From the NCBI GenBank assembly GCA_025359205.1, contig JANYHD010000010.1, positions 88,167 through 152,166 of the forward strand: a stretch of DNA of 64,000 bases, written 5' to 3'. The notes under the pieces were generated by a model. That model saw only the letters and a list, made by a program, of their open reading frames with translations. It had not been told where the DNA came from and did no database searches. Position numbers and translations under genes: made by a program. The stretch is from Gammaproteobacteria bacterium. Lineage in GTDB: Bacteria > Pseudomonadota > Gammaproteobacteria > Steroidobacterales > Steroidobacteraceae. This document shows positions 44,951 to 54,677 of the stretch, piece by piece. The stretch's first letter is position 1. Every line of letters begins with the position of its first letter.

Positions 44951-45081
44951 CCGTGGCTCCGGTGCACGCTCAGCGCGATGAAACCGACATAGATCGCGAA
45001 CGCCAGCAGCGAGAGCACAATGGTCGTGCGGCGCACACGTCGCCGCTGTTCCGGTTGCTCCTGCTGCGCCTGCTCGCTCAT
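44947..45081 (-). CDS. Cytochrome oxidase small assembly protein
   Basis: A 44-residue peptide: a charged N-terminus ([18 protein letters not shown]) and one helix [19 protein letters not shown]. It starts on the ctaD stop (TGATG) and ends overlapping ctaG. Short single-helix proteins in this position are known as oxidase small assembly proteins. Annotators often miss it. Confidence 0.78.
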   Translation of the reverse strand: MSEQAQQEQPEQRRRVRRTTIVLSLLAFAIYVGFIALSVHRSHG

Positions 45082-46709
45082 CAGGCGTCGTCCCCGTCCT
45101 CGGTCCAGTGCTCGCCGCCTTTGTGGATCAGGGCAATGCTCGGCGGGGTCTCCCAGGTGTGATACGGCGTCGGCGACGGTAGCTCCCACTCAAGGCCGTG
45201 CGCGCCTTCCCAGACCCTGGCCGCGGCCTTCTCACCGCCGCGGATGCACTTGATCACGATGTACGGGAACAGCAGCTGCGAGAGGCCAAAACCAAAGCCG
45301 CCGATCGAGGACACCATGTTCCAGTCGGCGAACTGCGTGGCGTAGTCGGGAATGCGGCGTGGCATGCCGGCGAGACCCAGGAAGTGCTGCGGGAAGAACA
45401 GCACGTTGACGAAGATCGTCGACAGCCAGAAATGCCACTTGGCCAGCGTCATGTTGTACATGTGGCCGGTCCATTTCGGCAGCCAGTAGTAGACGGCGGC
45501 GATGATTGTGAAGATCGAGCCAGGGACCAGCACGTAGTGGAAATGCGCGACGACGAAATACGTGTCTTGATATTGGAAATCAGCCGGCGCGATCGCGAGC
45601 ATCAGGCCCGAGAAGCCGCCGATCGTAAACAGGAACAGGAACGCCAGGCAGAACAGCATCGGCGGTTCGAAGGTGAGCGAGCCCTTCCACATGGTGGCGC
45701 TCCAATTGAATACCTTCACGCCGGTCGGGATGGCGATCAGCATGGTCGAGAGCATGAAGAACAGCTCGCCCGCGAGCGGCATGCCGACCGTGAACATGTG
45801 GTGCGCCCAGACGATGAATGACAGGAAGGCGATCGAGGCGGTGGCGTACACCATCGCCTCGTAGCCGAACAGCGGCTTGCGCGAGAAGGTCGGGATCACT
45901 TCCGAGACGACGCCGAAGGCCGGCAATATCAGGATGTACACCTCGGGGTGCCCGAAGAACCAGAACACATGCTGGAACATCACCGGGTCGCCGCCACCCG
46001 AGGCGCTGAAGAAGCTGGTGCCGAAGAAGTGATCGGTCAGCAGCATCGTGACTGCACCGGCCAGCACCGGCATCACCGCGATCAGCAGGTAGGCGGTGAT
46101 CAGCCAGGTCCACACGAACAGCGGCATGCGCAGCAGCGTCATGCCCGGCGCGCGCATGTTCATGATCGTGACGATGACGTTGATCGCGCCCATGATCGAG
46201 GAGGCGCCCATCAGGTGGATGGCGAACACCGCCAGCGGGAACGAGTCGCCGCCCTGCAGCACCAGCGGCGGATACAGCGTCCAGCCGCCGGCCGGCGCGC
46301 CGCCCGGCACGAAGAAGCCGATCAACAGCAGTGTGAACGCGAACGGCAGCAGCCAGAAGCTGAAATTGTTCATGCGCGGCAGCGCCATATCGGGCGCGCC
46401 CACCTGCAGCGGGATCATCCAGTTGGCGAGGCCCACCCAGGCCGGCATCACGCCGCCGAAGATCATCGCCAGCGCGTGTACCGTGGTCATCGAGTTGAAG
46501 AACGCGGGATCGACGAACTGCATGCCCGGCTTGAACAGCTCCAGGCGGATCACCATCGCCATTGAACCGCCCACGAAGAACATGACGCCGGCGAAGATCA
46601 GGTACAGCGTGCCGATGTCCTTGTGATTCGTGGTCGACAGCCACCGCCAGATGCCCGACGGCCTGTGGTCATGGTGATCGTGGGATTCAGCGGTTGCGGA
46701 GTAGGCCAT
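45081..46709 (-). CDS. ctaD: Cytochrome c oxidase subunit I (aa3 type)
   Basis: A 542-residue heme-copper oxidase core. Low-spin heme His in [10 protein letters not shown] and the late HFHYVLV; CuB His with the crosslinked Tyr in [16 protein letters not shown]; CuB His pair in [10 protein letters not shown]. Family A1 GHPEVY with a Glu-containing upstream helix. It reduces oxygen and pumps protons. N-terminal His-rich tail ([11 protein letters not shown]) is notable. ATG 46709. Confidence 0.96.
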   Translation of the reverse strand: MAYSATAESHDHHDHRPSGIWRWLSTTNHKDIGTLYLIFAGVMFFVGGSMAMVIRLELFKPGMQFVDPAFFNSMTTVHALAMIFGGVMPAWVGLANWMIPLQVGAPDMALPRMNNFSFWLLPFAFTLLLIGFFVPGGAPAGGWTLYPPLVLQGGDSFPLAVFAIHLMGASSIMGAINVIVTIMNMRAPGMTLLRMPLFVWTWLITAYLLIAVMPVLAGAVTMLLTDHFFGTSFFSASGGGDPVMFQHVFWFFGHPEVYILILPAFGVVSEVIPTFSRKPLFGYEAMVYATASIAFLSFIVWAHHMFTVGMPLAGELFFMLSTMLIAIPTGVKVFNWSATMWKGSLTFEPPMLFCLAFLFLFTIGGFSGLMLAIAPADFQYQDTYFVVAHFHYVLVPGSIFTIIAAVYYWLPKWTGHMYNMTLAKWHFWLSTIFVNVLFFPQHFLGLAGMPRRIPDYATQFADWNMVSSIGGFGFGLSQLLFPYIVIKCIRGGEKAAARVWEGAHGLEWELPSPTPYHTWETPPSIALIHKGGEHWTEDGDDA

Positions 46710-46771
46710 GTTGATGATCTCGCGGCTTGATCTGGGTGAAATTCGTGGCAGGCGCTTGGGGCGGCTGGCGC

Positions 46772-47641
46772 TCAGCCGGTGGGCGCGGCTGCATCGCCCG
46801 CCGTGGCGACGGCCGCTGCGGCCGGGTCCGCCGGGCGTTGCATGGCTTGCTGCGTCTTCAGCCAGGCCTCGAAATCAGCCTTGCTGCGCACGTCGATCAC
46901 GATCGGCATGAAGCCGTGGTCGCGGCCGCACAGTTCCGCGCACTGGCCGCGGTACAGGCCGGTCTTGTCGGTGTCGATCTTGAACCAGGCCTCGTTGACG
47001 AAGCCCGGAATCGCATCTTTCTTGATCGCGAGCGCCGGCACCCACCATGAGTGGATGACATCCTGTGCGCTGATCAGCAAGCGCACCTTCACGCCGGCCG
47101 GAACGACCAGCGGATGATCGACGTTGAGCAGGTAATCCGGCACCGTGGTCGGATCGATCCCCGAGCCGAGCTGGCGCGCCGCGTTGCTGGCGTGATCGAG
47201 CGTCGAGAGCACCTCAACGCCGGAATCGACGTACTGGTAGCCCCACTTCCACTGGTAGCCGGTGATGCGGATCGTCAGCTCGCTCTTCGAGGCGTCGTCG
47301 GTCTCGATCAGCGTGCGCGTCGCCGGCACCGCCATGATGATCAGGATCAGCACCGGCAGCACCGTCCAGATGATCTCGGCCTTGGTGTTGTGCACCAGTT
47401 TGGTGTCGGGCACCGCACCCTGCGATTTGCGGAAGCGCACCAGCGAATAGATCATCCATCCGAACACGAAGATCGCGATCGCCACGCACCACCAGTACAT
47501 GATCATGTGCAGGTCGTAGACACGGCGCGAGATGGCGGTGATGCCTGGCGTCATGTTCAGCGTCCAGGCCGCGAACGCAGCGGGCGAAGCCAGCGCGACG
47601 GTGACGGTGGCGATGGCAGTTGCGAGTTTCTTCATGTTCAT
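46772..47641 (-). CDS. ctaC: Cytochrome c oxidase subunit II
   Basis: A 289-residue protein: signal peptide, two helices (about 45-65 and 85-105), and the CuA domain with His in DVIHSWWVPAL and the binuclear site CAELCGRDHGFM. No cytochrome c domain fused. Ala/Pro-rich tail after 270. It accepts electrons from cytochrome c. First gene of the oxidase operon; CAGGGT lies 8 bases before the ATG at 47641. Confidence 0.95.
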   Translation of the reverse strand: MNMKKLATAIATVTVALASPAAFAAWTLNMTPGITAISRRVYDLHMIMYWWCVAIAIFVFGWMIYSLVRFRKSQGAVPDTKLVHNTKAEIIWTVLPVLILIIMAVPATRTLIETDDASKSELTIRITGYQWKWGYQYVDSGVEVLSTLDHASNAARQLGSGIDPTTVPDYLLNVDHPLVVPAGVKVRLLISAQDVIHSWWVPALAIKKDAIPGFVNEAWFKIDTDKTGLYRGQCAELCGRDHGFMPIVIDVRSKADFEAWLKTQQAMQRPADPAAAAVATAGDAAAPTG

Positions 47642-47704
47642 TAACTGACCCTGGATTGTTCGCGGCTGGCGCTCCGCGCTGTGGCGATGCGGTTGCGGCG
47701 CGGC

Positions 47705-47734
47705 ATCTTAGCGGATGCGCCTTTTCTATCGCAA
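47705..47734 (-). promoter_or_regulatory. Candidate sigma-70 promoter of the oxidase operon
   Basis: TTGCGA (47734-47729), an 18-base spacer and TAAGAT (47710-47705) on the minus strand give a plausible promoter with a leader of about 60 bases before ctaC. Confidence 0.4.
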
Positions 47735-47743
47735 CTCAACGAC

Positions 47744-48448
47744 TTAAGTGATTTCACGTTCGCGCGCAGAGCGCAAGCGCAACAGGGCCTCGCGCAGGTG
47801 CAGCGCGTCGCGTGCGCTGTCGCGCTCGAAGGGCAGCATGCCGAGCGGCGGCGCGCCGAGCAGGGCGGCGAGCGTCGCGAGATTCTCCTCGGTTGCAGCG
47901 AACTGCGGATCGACGCCGCTCGCGATCCAGCCGGCCAAGCGACAGCCGCTCCACTCGATGGCCTCGCAGGTCAGCCTGGCGTGATTGAGACATCCCAGGC
48001 GCATGCCTACAACCAGTACGACAGGGGCGGCCAGAGCTTGAGCCACGTTGGCCATCGATTCCTCGGCACCCAGCGGGGTGTACCAGCCGCCGGCACCCTC
48101 TATAAGGAGTAGTTCATGCGCCAGCGCCAGTCGGCGGGCACACTCGACGATCTTGTCGATATCAATCTGGATATTTGCCCTATTTGCGGCGATATGCGGC
48201 GAAATGGGTTCTATCAGGCAGAAAGGGTTCAGATCGTCGTAGAGCGTGCTTTGCCCAGACGCCGCAGCAATGGCGAGCGCATCCTCGCTCACCAACCGCC
48301 CATCGCGGCGTTCCGCCCCCGCCGCCACCGGTTTCATGCCAGCGGCTTTGAGTCCCGCCTCGCGCGCGGCCGCCAGCAGGCCCGCCGTGACCCGGGTCTT
48401 GCCGACGCCCGTGTCGGTGCCGGCGATGAACCAGGTGGCGCCGCTCAT
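47744..48448 (-). CDS. bioD: Dethiobiotin synthetase
   Basis: A 234-residue ATP-dependent enzyme closing the ureido ring of biotin. P-loop GTDTGVGKT at the start, LKAAGMKPVAAG, SPHIAANRANI, and EGAGGWYTPLG. It follows bioC with an ATGA overlap. Length and motifs normal. Confidence 0.94.
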   Translation of the reverse strand: MSGATWFIAGTDTGVGKTRVTAGLLAAAREAGLKAAGMKPVAAGAERRDGRLVSEDALAIAAASGQSTLYDDLNPFCLIEPISPHIAANRANIQIDIDKIVECARRLALAHELLLIEGAGGWYTPLGAEESMANVAQALAAPVVLVVGMRLGCLNHARLTCEAIEWSGCRLAGWIASGVDPQFAATEENLATLAALLGAPPLGMLPFERDSARDALHLREALLRLRSAREREIT

Positions 48449-49284
48449 GGGCGTGATCGCCCGCGCGTGCGCAGCGCGTCGAGCGGCACCACGGCTTCGC
48501 CTTTGGTGCGGCCGCCCGCCGCCGGCGCGTGCGAGTGGCGCGTGGCACCCGCGAAGGCCGCGCCGTAGATCAGCTCCCAGCTCGCCGGGATTCCAGCAGA
48601 CGAGCGCAGCGTTTCATAATGCCCGAGCATTCGCCGCCAGCGGCCAGGGCCGGTGAGGGCGTGGCGCCGCTCGGCCAAGGCTGCGTCAGCGCCGCCCACG
48701 CGCAGCTCGTGCAGCAGGTCCGCGACTTGCGGGTAATGCCTCACCCGCACGTCCCGATCCATGACCGGTTCAGCCAGCCCTGCGTGCGTTGCGGCTGAGG
48801 CGAGCTGGGGCATGTCGGCGAAGTGGCGCAGGTGCGGACTGTCGTCAGCGCTGGCCCAGGCCTCGCGCAGCTCCTGGAGCGTCGCGGGCCCGAGCGTGCA
48901 AAACAGCAGCAGTCCACCGGGCCGCAGCACGCGCTGCACTTCCACGAAGGGAAAGGCCGGGTCGTCGCAGTGCTGCAGCATCAGGCTGCTGAACACGAGG
49001 TCGACCGATTCCGTTGCGAGCGGCAGCGCGCGGGCATCCGCACATAGGCAATCGTAGCGACGCCAGAAGGGCTGCGCCCGTCGCGCCTGTTGTGCCATAT
49101 CGTAAGAGAGATCGACGCCGATAACGCGCGCGCGCGAGTATCGCCGGCGCAATGCGGCTGCACCCGCGCCGGTGCCGCAGCCCAGATCGACGATGACGCG
49201 CGGCTCGAGCCGGAAATACTGCAGCCGCTCCAGCAGCTCGGCGGTGACCGGCAGCGTAGCGTGCGCCGCGGCAGCCTTGCTCAC
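48445..49284 (-). CDS. bioC: BioC-type malonyl-ACP O-methyltransferase
   Basis: A 279-residue class I SAM methyltransferase: motif I VIVDLGCGTGAGAAAL, acidic VIGVDLSYDMAQQARR, and FSSLMLQHCDDP. In BioC it masks the malonyl carboxyl so fatty acid synthesis can build pimeloyl. Position between bioB and bioD supports this. The N-terminus before motif I is about 34 residues, some 14 shorter than in E. coli BioC, and an in-frame stop (that of bioB) prevents a longer start. GTG at 49284. Confidence 0.82.
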   Translation of the reverse strand: MSKAAAAHATLPVTAELLERLQYFRLEPRVIVDLGCGTGAGAAALRRRYSRARVIGVDLSYDMAQQARRAQPFWRRYDCLCADARALPLATESVDLVFSSLMLQHCDDPAFPFVEVQRVLRPGGLLLFCTLGPATLQELREAWASADDSPHLRHFADMPQLASAATHAGLAEPVMDRDVRVRHYPQVADLLHELRVGGADAALAERRHALTGPGRWRRMLGHYETLRSSAGIPASWELIYGAAFAGATRHSHAPAAGGRTKGEAVVPLDALRTRGRSRP

Positions 49285-49296
49285 GGGGCGCGCGGG

Positions 49297-50325
49297 TCAG
49301 GCCGTGGCGGGCTGCGCCAGCGCCGCGGCCGGCGCAGGCAGCACAGATGTTGCAGGTGCCGCAGCGTGCGCGTGCGCGCCCTGCTCGGGCCGCATCCCTA
49401 AGCGCACCAGCAGCGCACGATCGCGTTCGACGTCCGGATTGCCGGTGGTCAGCAGCTTCTCGCCGTAGAAAATGGAGTTCGCGCCGGCGAGGAAAGCGAG
49501 CGCCTGGAGTTCATCACTCATGGATTCGCGGCCTGCCGACAACCGGACCTGCGCGCGCGGCATCATGATGCGCGCCACGGCGATCGTGCGGATGAAATCG
49601 AAGGGATCGATCGGCGCCGCGTCGGCGAGCGGTGTGCCGGGCACGCGCACCAGCTGGTTGATCGGCACGCTCTGCGGATGCTCGGGCAGGCTCGCCAGCG
49701 TCACCAGGAGCTGGGCGCGATCGCGCGGACTCTCGCCCATGCCGACAATACCGCCGCAACAGACGTGCAACCCCGCATCGCGCACCGCGCCGAGCGTGTC
49801 GAGACGGTCCTGGTAGCTGCGCGTGGAGATGATCTTGCCGTAATACGCTTCCGAAGTGTCGAGGTTGTGGTTGTAGTAGTCGAGGCCAGCTTCTTTCAGT
49901 TGCCGCGCCTGCGTGCCCGAGAGCATGCCGAGCGTCACGCAGGTCTCGAGCCCCAGTTCGCGCACGCCGCGCACCATGGCGGCCACTTTGTCGAGGTCGC
50001 GCTGCTTGGGCGAGCGCCAGGCCGCACCCATGCAAAAGCGCGTCGCCCCTGCGTCGCGGGCGGCCCGGGCGCGGGCCATGACCGTCTCGAGTGGCAGCAG
50101 CGCTTCGTTGGCGAGGCCGGTCTCGAAGCGCACGCTCTGCGGGCAGTAGGCGCAGTCCTCGGGACAGGCGCCGGTCTTGATCGACAGCAGCGTGCTCATC
50201 TGCACTTCGGCCGGATCGTGCCAGGCGCGGTGCACCTGCTGGGCGCGGAACAGCAGCTCCGGGAAGGGCAGCACGTACAACGCTTCCGTTTCGGCGAGCG
50301 TCCAGTCGTGCCGGGGTTCCTGCAT
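49297..50325 (-). CDS. bioB: Biotin synthase
   Basis: A 342-residue radical SAM enzyme that inserts sulfur into dethiobiotin. The SAM cluster motif is [11 protein letters not shown] (C-x3-C-x2-C); [13 protein letters not shown] and [11 protein letters not shown] follow. The Ala/Pro-rich tail after about 310 is non-conserved. GGGAG 9 bases before the ATG at 50325 supports that start over a TTG 6 bases upstream. First gene of bioBCD. Confidence 0.95.
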   Translation of the reverse strand: MQEPRHDWTLAETEALYVLPFPELLFRAQQVHRAWHDPAEVQMSTLLSIKTGACPEDCAYCPQSVRFETGLANEALLPLETVMARARAARDAGATRFCMGAAWRSPKQRDLDKVAAMVRGVRELGLETCVTLGMLSGTQARQLKEAGLDYYNHNLDTSEAYYGKIISTRSYQDRLDTLGAVRDAGLHVCCGGIVGMGESPRDRAQLLVTLASLPEHPQSVPINQLVRVPGTPLADAAPIDPFDFIRTIAVARIMMPRAQVRLSAGRESMSDELQALAFLAGANSIFYGEKLLTTGNPDVERDRALLVRLGMRPEQGAHAHAAAPATSVLPAPAAALAQPATA

Positions 50326-50374
50326 GGCCAATCTCCCTCGTTGTCGACGGGGATGTTCGCGAGCGCACCGCCAA

Positions 50375-50407
50375 CTGTCAACTCGAGTCGGTCTTCCAAG
50401 TCGACAA
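50375..50407. promoter_or_regulatory. Candidate BirA operator upstream of bioB
   Basis: On the minus strand TTGTCGACT (50407-50399), a 15-base spacer, and AGTTGACAG (50383-50375). This fits the BirA box form TTGTxxACx-N15/16-xGTxxACAA at most positions and lies 50 bases before bioB. BirA would repress the operon when biotin is plentiful. Assignment rests on pattern and position only. Confidence 0.45.
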
Positions 50408-50459
50408 TGGTGAGGCTCCGGGCGGCCTGCGGGTTATTCCTGGCCCCGCCTCTATCGAA

Positions 50460-50993
50460 CTATGGGCCGTGAGCCACGCCGCGCGCCGGCGTCGTGCTGA
50501 TAGCGGTCAGTATGCCCTGCAGGATCTGCACGGGGCTGGGTGGACAACCGGGCACGACGACGTCCACCGGGATGACATTGGCGACACGGCCGCAGCTCGC
50601 GTAGTTCTCGCCGAAGATGCCGCCGGTGCAGCCGCAATCACCCAGGGCCACCACGAACTTCGGGTCGGGCATCGCGTCGAATGTGCGCCGTAACGCGAGC
50701 GCCATGTGCCGCGATACGGGCCCGGTCACCAACAGCAGGTCGGCGTGGCGGGGGCTGGCCACGAAGCGGATACCGAGCCCCTCGATGTTGTAGAACGGGT
50801 TGTTGAGCGCGTGGATCTCGAGCTCACAGCCGTTGCACGAACCCGCGTCGACGTGCCTGATGGCCAGTGCCCGTCCCAGAACCTCGCGCACTTTTGCAGG
50901 CAGCGCCTCGCGCACGCGCAGCGCCAGATCCGCCTCTGGCGGTGGTTCCGAGACGATGCCGACGGCGGCGATGGTGCGGAGCGTCTTGAGCAT
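50460..50993 (-). CDS. Hydrogenase-4/NuoB-like iron-sulfur subunit (HyfI type)
   Basis: A 177-residue small subunit of the NuoB/HycG family. Four cysteines for one [4Fe-4S] cluster match N2: GSCNGCEL (two), LGDCGC and PGCPPSP. It would pass electrons to the NuoD-like large subunit encoded 4 bases upstream. Last gene of the complex. Nothing in it is abnormal. Confidence 0.9.
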   Translation of the reverse strand: MLKTLRTIAAVGIVSEPPPEADLALRVREALPAKVREVLGRALAIRHVDAGSCNGCELEIHALNNPFYNIEGLGIRFVASPRHADLLLVTGPVSRHMALALRRTFDAMPDPKFVVALGDCGCTGGIFGENYASCGRVANVIPVDVVVPGCPPSPVQILQGILTAISTTPARGVAHGP

Positions 50994-50997
50994 GTCT

Positions 50998-52545
50998 TTA
51001 GAGGTCTTGACCGCTGTAGGACAGGTTGAATGATTTATTGATCAACGGAAAATCCGGAACGATGTTGCCGAGGATGGCGTGCTCGAGCACCGGCCAGTTT
51101 TGCCACGATGGGTCGTGCGGATGACAGCGCGCGATGCCGCCGTTTCCGTCCGGCTCAAGCGCCAGCATCACGGGGCCGCGCCAGCCCTCGACCAGCCCAA
51201 TGCCTAGTTCGCCCGCGGGCGCAGCCGGCACCGGCATCGCAAAACGCACTGCACCCGCAGGCATTTGCTCCAACACGCGCAGCGCGAGTTGTAGCGAAAC
51301 CTGCAGCTCATCGAATCGCACGCTGACTCGTGCCGCAACATCGCCGCCGCGCTGCACGCACTTGACGGGGGCAAGCGCGTCATACGGGGGCCACGGCGCA
51401 TCGACGCGTAAATCACCTTCCTGGCCGCTGGCGCGCCCGCAGAGGCCCGTGAGCCCGAGGCGCCGTGCTAGTTCGGGCGCTACCGCGCCGGCGCCGACGA
51501 ATCGGTCCTGCACGCCGGCATGCTCGTCGTAGATGTTGCGCAGGTTCAGGCTCTCGCCGGCGATGTGGTGCAGGCAATCCGCCAAGCTCGCGATCCCTGC
51601 GACGCCCGGATCCACGGCCATGCCGCCCGGCACCACGGCATCGAGCAGGTAGCGCTGACCTAGGGCCAACTGCACAGCGCGCAGCAGTTCTTCCTTAAGT
51701 CTGGAGAACTGCGCCAGGCCAAAGGCGAAGCCGGCATCATTTCCGAGCGCGCCCAGATCGCCGAGGTGGTTCTGAATGCGCTCGAGCTCGAGGCACAACG
51801 CGCGCAACCACAGTGCACGCGGCGGCACCTGCACGCGCTCAAGTCCCTCGAGCGCCTGGCAGTAGGCCCAGGAATAGGCGATGGCGGCATCACCCGATAC
51901 GCGTGCGGCCAAACGATGACCCTCGTAAAGGCGCAGCTCCTGGAAGCGGCGCTCGATACCCTTGTGCACGTAGCCCAGACGCGCCTCGAGCCTGAGCACC
52001 TTCTCACCGACGATGGAGAAGCGGAAGTGTCCGGGCTCAATGATGCCGGCGTGTACGGGTCCCACCGGCAGCTCGTGCACGCCCTCGCCTTCGACGCTCT
52101 GGAATCGGTAGTCGTCCGGGGTCAACGCCGCTGCTTCGACGCCCATCACGCTTGCGCACAGGGGATGCTCGCTGGCTGGCCAGGCCGCATGGCGCAACCA
52201 TGGCCGCTGATCGGGATCGTCCGAGGTGATGCCGCTGAGGTCGCAGGCGGCGCGCTGCATGCGCGAGGCCGCCGGATAGATTGACTGCAGCCCCGGATAC
52301 AGGCCATCGGTTGCGGGCAACGCCAGCTCGAGCACCAGCAAGCCAGATTCGTGCACCAGGGCGGCCCGCACCCGCGCGTCGCCAGCGGCCGGCACATTCG
52401 CGCCCCACAGTGCGAGCAATTGTCCGCCGGCCGCCGCCACATCGCCCGCCGCGGCGAGCCAATCGGTCACATCGACCACGACTCGCGCGGCCGAGGGACT
52501 GCCGGGCAGAGCCTGGGCGCGCTCCAGCCACTTGCGCAGCGGCAT
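50998..52545 (-). CDS. Hydrogenase-4-like large subunit (HyfG/NuoCD type) without NiFe ligands
   Basis: A 515-residue fusion of a NuoC-like N-terminal part (about 1-150) and a NuoD/HycE-like part (GHFRFSIVGEKVLRLEARLG, LGYVHKGIERRFQ, LELERIQNHLGDLGALGND). In group 4 NiFe hydrogenases an N-terminal and a C-terminal C-x2-C hold the metal site. Here the first region reads RVSGDAAIAYSWAY and the end NIVPDFPLINKSFNLSYSG, with neither pair. It therefore cannot bind NiFe and is of the Ehr/complex I-like type. ATG at 52545 follows GGGGGA. Confidence 0.88.
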   Translation of the reverse strand: MPLRKWLERAQALPGSPSAARVVVDVTDWLAAAGDVAAAGGQLLALWGANVPAAGDARVRAALVHESGLLVLELALPATDGLYPGLQSIYPAASRMQRAACDLSGITSDDPDQRPWLRHAAWPASEHPLCASVMGVEAAALTPDDYRFQSVEGEGVHELPVGPVHAGIIEPGHFRFSIVGEKVLRLEARLGYVHKGIERRFQELRLYEGHRLAARVSGDAAIAYSWAYCQALEGLERVQVPPRALWLRALCLELERIQNHLGDLGALGNDAGFAFGLAQFSRLKEELLRAVQLALGQRYLLDAVVPGGMAVDPGVAGIASLADCLHHIAGESLNLRNIYDEHAGVQDRFVGAGAVAPELARRLGLTGLCGRASGQEGDLRVDAPWPPYDALAPVKCVQRGGDVAARVSVRFDELQVSLQLALRVLEQMPAGAVRFAMPVPAAPAGELGIGLVEGWRGPVMLALEPDGNGGIARCHPHDPSWQNWPVLEHAILGNIVPDFPLINKSFNLSYSGQDL

Positions 52546-52546
52546 G

Positions 52547-54004
52547 TCAGTGTCCCCCAATCATGATCGCGGCCTGCCGGTACCAGTCCGCAAGGTAGGG
52601 CGGTACGTAAAGCCCCAGCATCAGCACGATCGCCAGGTGCACGAACACCGGCAGCAACGCGGGCGGATGCGGCAGCCGCTTCGCCGTGGTCTCGCCGAAA
52701 ACCATGGGTTGCACCCGGCCGAACACCGCCGCAAAGGCCACGCCGAGCGCCAGCAGCAGGATGGGCGTCGCCCAGGGCTGCTGTTTCATCGCGGTGGTCA
52801 GGATCAGGAACTCCGCCGCGAACACGCCGAAGGGCGGCATGCCAATGATCGCGAGGCTCCCCAACATCAGCCCCCAGCCGATCGTGGGGCTGAGCGTGAT
52901 CAGTCCGCGGATCTGATCCATGAGCTGCGAACCGGCCTTCTGCGCGGCGTGGCCGACGGTGAAGAAGATCGCCGACTTGGTGAGCGAGTGCACGGTCATG
53001 TGCAGCAGCGCGGCGAAGTTCGCGACTGGTCCGCCCATGCCGAACGCGAAGGTGATGATGCCCATGTGTTCGACCGACGAATAGGCGAACAGGCGCTTGA
53101 TGTCCCGCTGGCGCCACAGGAAGAACGAGGCCAGCACCACGGATACCAGGCCAAAGCCCATCAGCATGTTCGAGGGGAGCTGCGTGCCCAGCGACCCCTC
53201 GACCAGCACCTTGCAGCGCATGACCGCATAGAGTGCCACGTTCAGCAGCAGTCCGGACAGCACCGCCGAGATCGGCGTCGGACCCTCGGCGTGCGCGTCC
53301 GGCAGCCAGTTGTGCAGCGGGGCGAGGCCCACCTTGGTGCCATAGCCGACCAGCAGGAACACGAAAGCAATGCTCATCACGCGCGGCTCGAGCAGCGTCT
53401 TCACCGCGTCGAGGTGGGTCCACAGCAGCGCGGTGACGCCTTCGCCACCGACGACTTTCTCGGCCGCGAAATAAATCAGGATGGTGCCGAACAGCGCCTG
53501 CGCGATGCCCACGCCGCACAGGATGAAATACTTCCAGCCCGCTTCCAGGCTGGCTGGCGTGCGATACAAAGTCACCAGCAGCACGGTCGAGAGCGTGGCC
53601 CCTTCCATTGCGACCCACAGCAGGCCGATATTGTTGGTCGTCAGCGCCAGCAGCATCGTGAAGGTGAACAGCTGATACATGGCGTGATAGAGTCGCAGCC
53701 GTCCGGGGCTGAGGCGTCCGTGCGTCATCTCCACGCGCATGTAGGGGCGCGAAAAAAGCGCGGTGGTCAGCCCGACGAACGCGGTCAGCGTGACCAGGAA
53801 CACGTTGAACGGATCGATGAAGAATTGTTCGTGCGCCACCAGCACCTTGCCGTGCGCCACGACACGGGCAGTGAGCGCGCAGGCGGCTGCGAAGGTGACC
53901 AGGCTGAACAGGGCATTGAGCTCGGGCGCAAAGCGGCGCGCACCGAGCCAGCCCAGCACCAGGGCGCCGGCCACGGGAGTTCCGAGCAGCAGCAGGAATT
54001 CCAC
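52547..54004 (-). CDS. Antiporter-like proton channel subunit (HyfF type)
   Basis: A 485-residue NuoL/M/N-family protein with about 14 helices. The conserved channel regions are NNIGLLWVAMEGATLSTVLL (Glu of helix 5), GYGTKVGLAPLHNWLPDAHA (Lys and His of helices 7-8) and AVFSR-equivalent late helices. GTG at 54004, one base after the hyfE stop, preceded by AAGGAG. It would move protons in the membrane arm. Confidence 0.88.
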   Translation of the reverse strand: MEFLLLLGTPVAGALVLGWLGARRFAPELNALFSLVTFAAACALTARVVAHGKVLVAHEQFFIDPFNVFLVTLTAFVGLTTALFSRPYMRVEMTHGRLSPGRLRLYHAMYQLFTFTMLLALTTNNIGLLWVAMEGATLSTVLLVTLYRTPASLEAGWKYFILCGVGIAQALFGTILIYFAAEKVVGGEGVTALLWTHLDAVKTLLEPRVMSIAFVFLLVGYGTKVGLAPLHNWLPDAHAEGPTPISAVLSGLLLNVALYAVMRCKVLVEGSLGTQLPSNMLMGFGLVSVVLASFFLWRQRDIKRLFAYSSVEHMGIITFAFGMGGPVANFAALLHMTVHSLTKSAIFFTVGHAAQKAGSQLMDQIRGLITLSPTIGWGLMLGSLAIIGMPPFGVFAAEFLILTTAMKQQPWATPILLLALGVAFAAVFGRVQPMVFGETTAKRLPHPPALLPVFVHLAIVLMLGLYVPPYLADWYRQAAIMIGGH

Positions 54005-54005
54005 T

Positions 54006-54674
54006 CTAGGGTTTCTCCTTGAGCGATTCCAGGTGATGCAGGTCGAGGCTATCGAATTGCTCGCGGATCTGGAAGAAGAACACGCCCAGCACCAGCATCG
54101 CCACCAGCACGTCGAGCGCAACGCCAAGTTCCACCACCAACGGCATGCCGTAAGTGGCGCTCATTGCGCCGAAGAACAGGCCGTTTTCCATCGACAGGAA
54201 TCCGATCACCTGCGACATGGCCTTGCGCCGCGTGATCATCATCATGAAGGCCAGCAGGATGACCGCGATCGCGATGCCAATGGTGCTGCGCGCCGCGGTG
54301 CTGGACAGTGCCGCGATGGGCTGCGCCAGGCCGAAGGCGAACACGACGATGAGGAGTCCCAGCAGCATCGTGACCGAGCTGTTGAGCAGCGGCTCGGTGT
54401 CCCAGTAGACACCGAGCCGGCGGATCAGCCGGTGCAGGAGCCACGGCAGGAACAGCACCTTGAGGCTGAGCGTGAGCGCGGCGGAAATGTACAGGTGGTG
54501 CTGGTTGGTGCGCCAGGCGAGCAGGAAGGTGGCCAGGCACAGCAGCGCGCCCTGCGTGGCCAGCAGATATACGAGCGTCACCACCCGACGTTGTGACAGC
54601 ATCGCGAATGACAGCAGCAGGAGTCCCGCGGCGCAGGCGTTGACGAGTTGCAGCAGCAGTGGGATGTGCACCAC
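54006..54674 (-). CDS. HyfE-type membrane subunit (NuoK-like)
   Basis: A 222-residue protein with six or seven helices; LLSFAMLSQRRVVTLVYLLA at the start and VIGFLSMENGLFFGAM, the Glu-bearing NuoK-like helix, near residue 160. Start GTG at 54674. Such proteins combine NuoK-like and extra helices in hydrogenase-4 complexes. Confidence 0.87.
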   Translation of the reverse strand: MVHIPLLLQLVNACAAGLLLLSFAMLSQRRVVTLVYLLATQGALLCLATFLLAWRTNQHHLYISAALTLSLKVLFLPWLLHRLIRRLGVYWDTEPLLNSSVTMLLGLLIVVFAFGLAQPIAALSSTAARSTIGIAIAVILLAFMMMITRRKAMSQVIGFLSMENGLFFGAMSATYGMPLVVELGVALDVLVAMLVLGVFFFQIREQFDSLDLHHLESLKEKP

Positions 54675-54677
54675 GGC

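Noticed and set aside
46677..46709. His-rich N-terminus of ctaD as a metal-sensing site
   Set aside because: Short His-rich tails occur in subunit I of related oxidases; nothing further supports a sensor.
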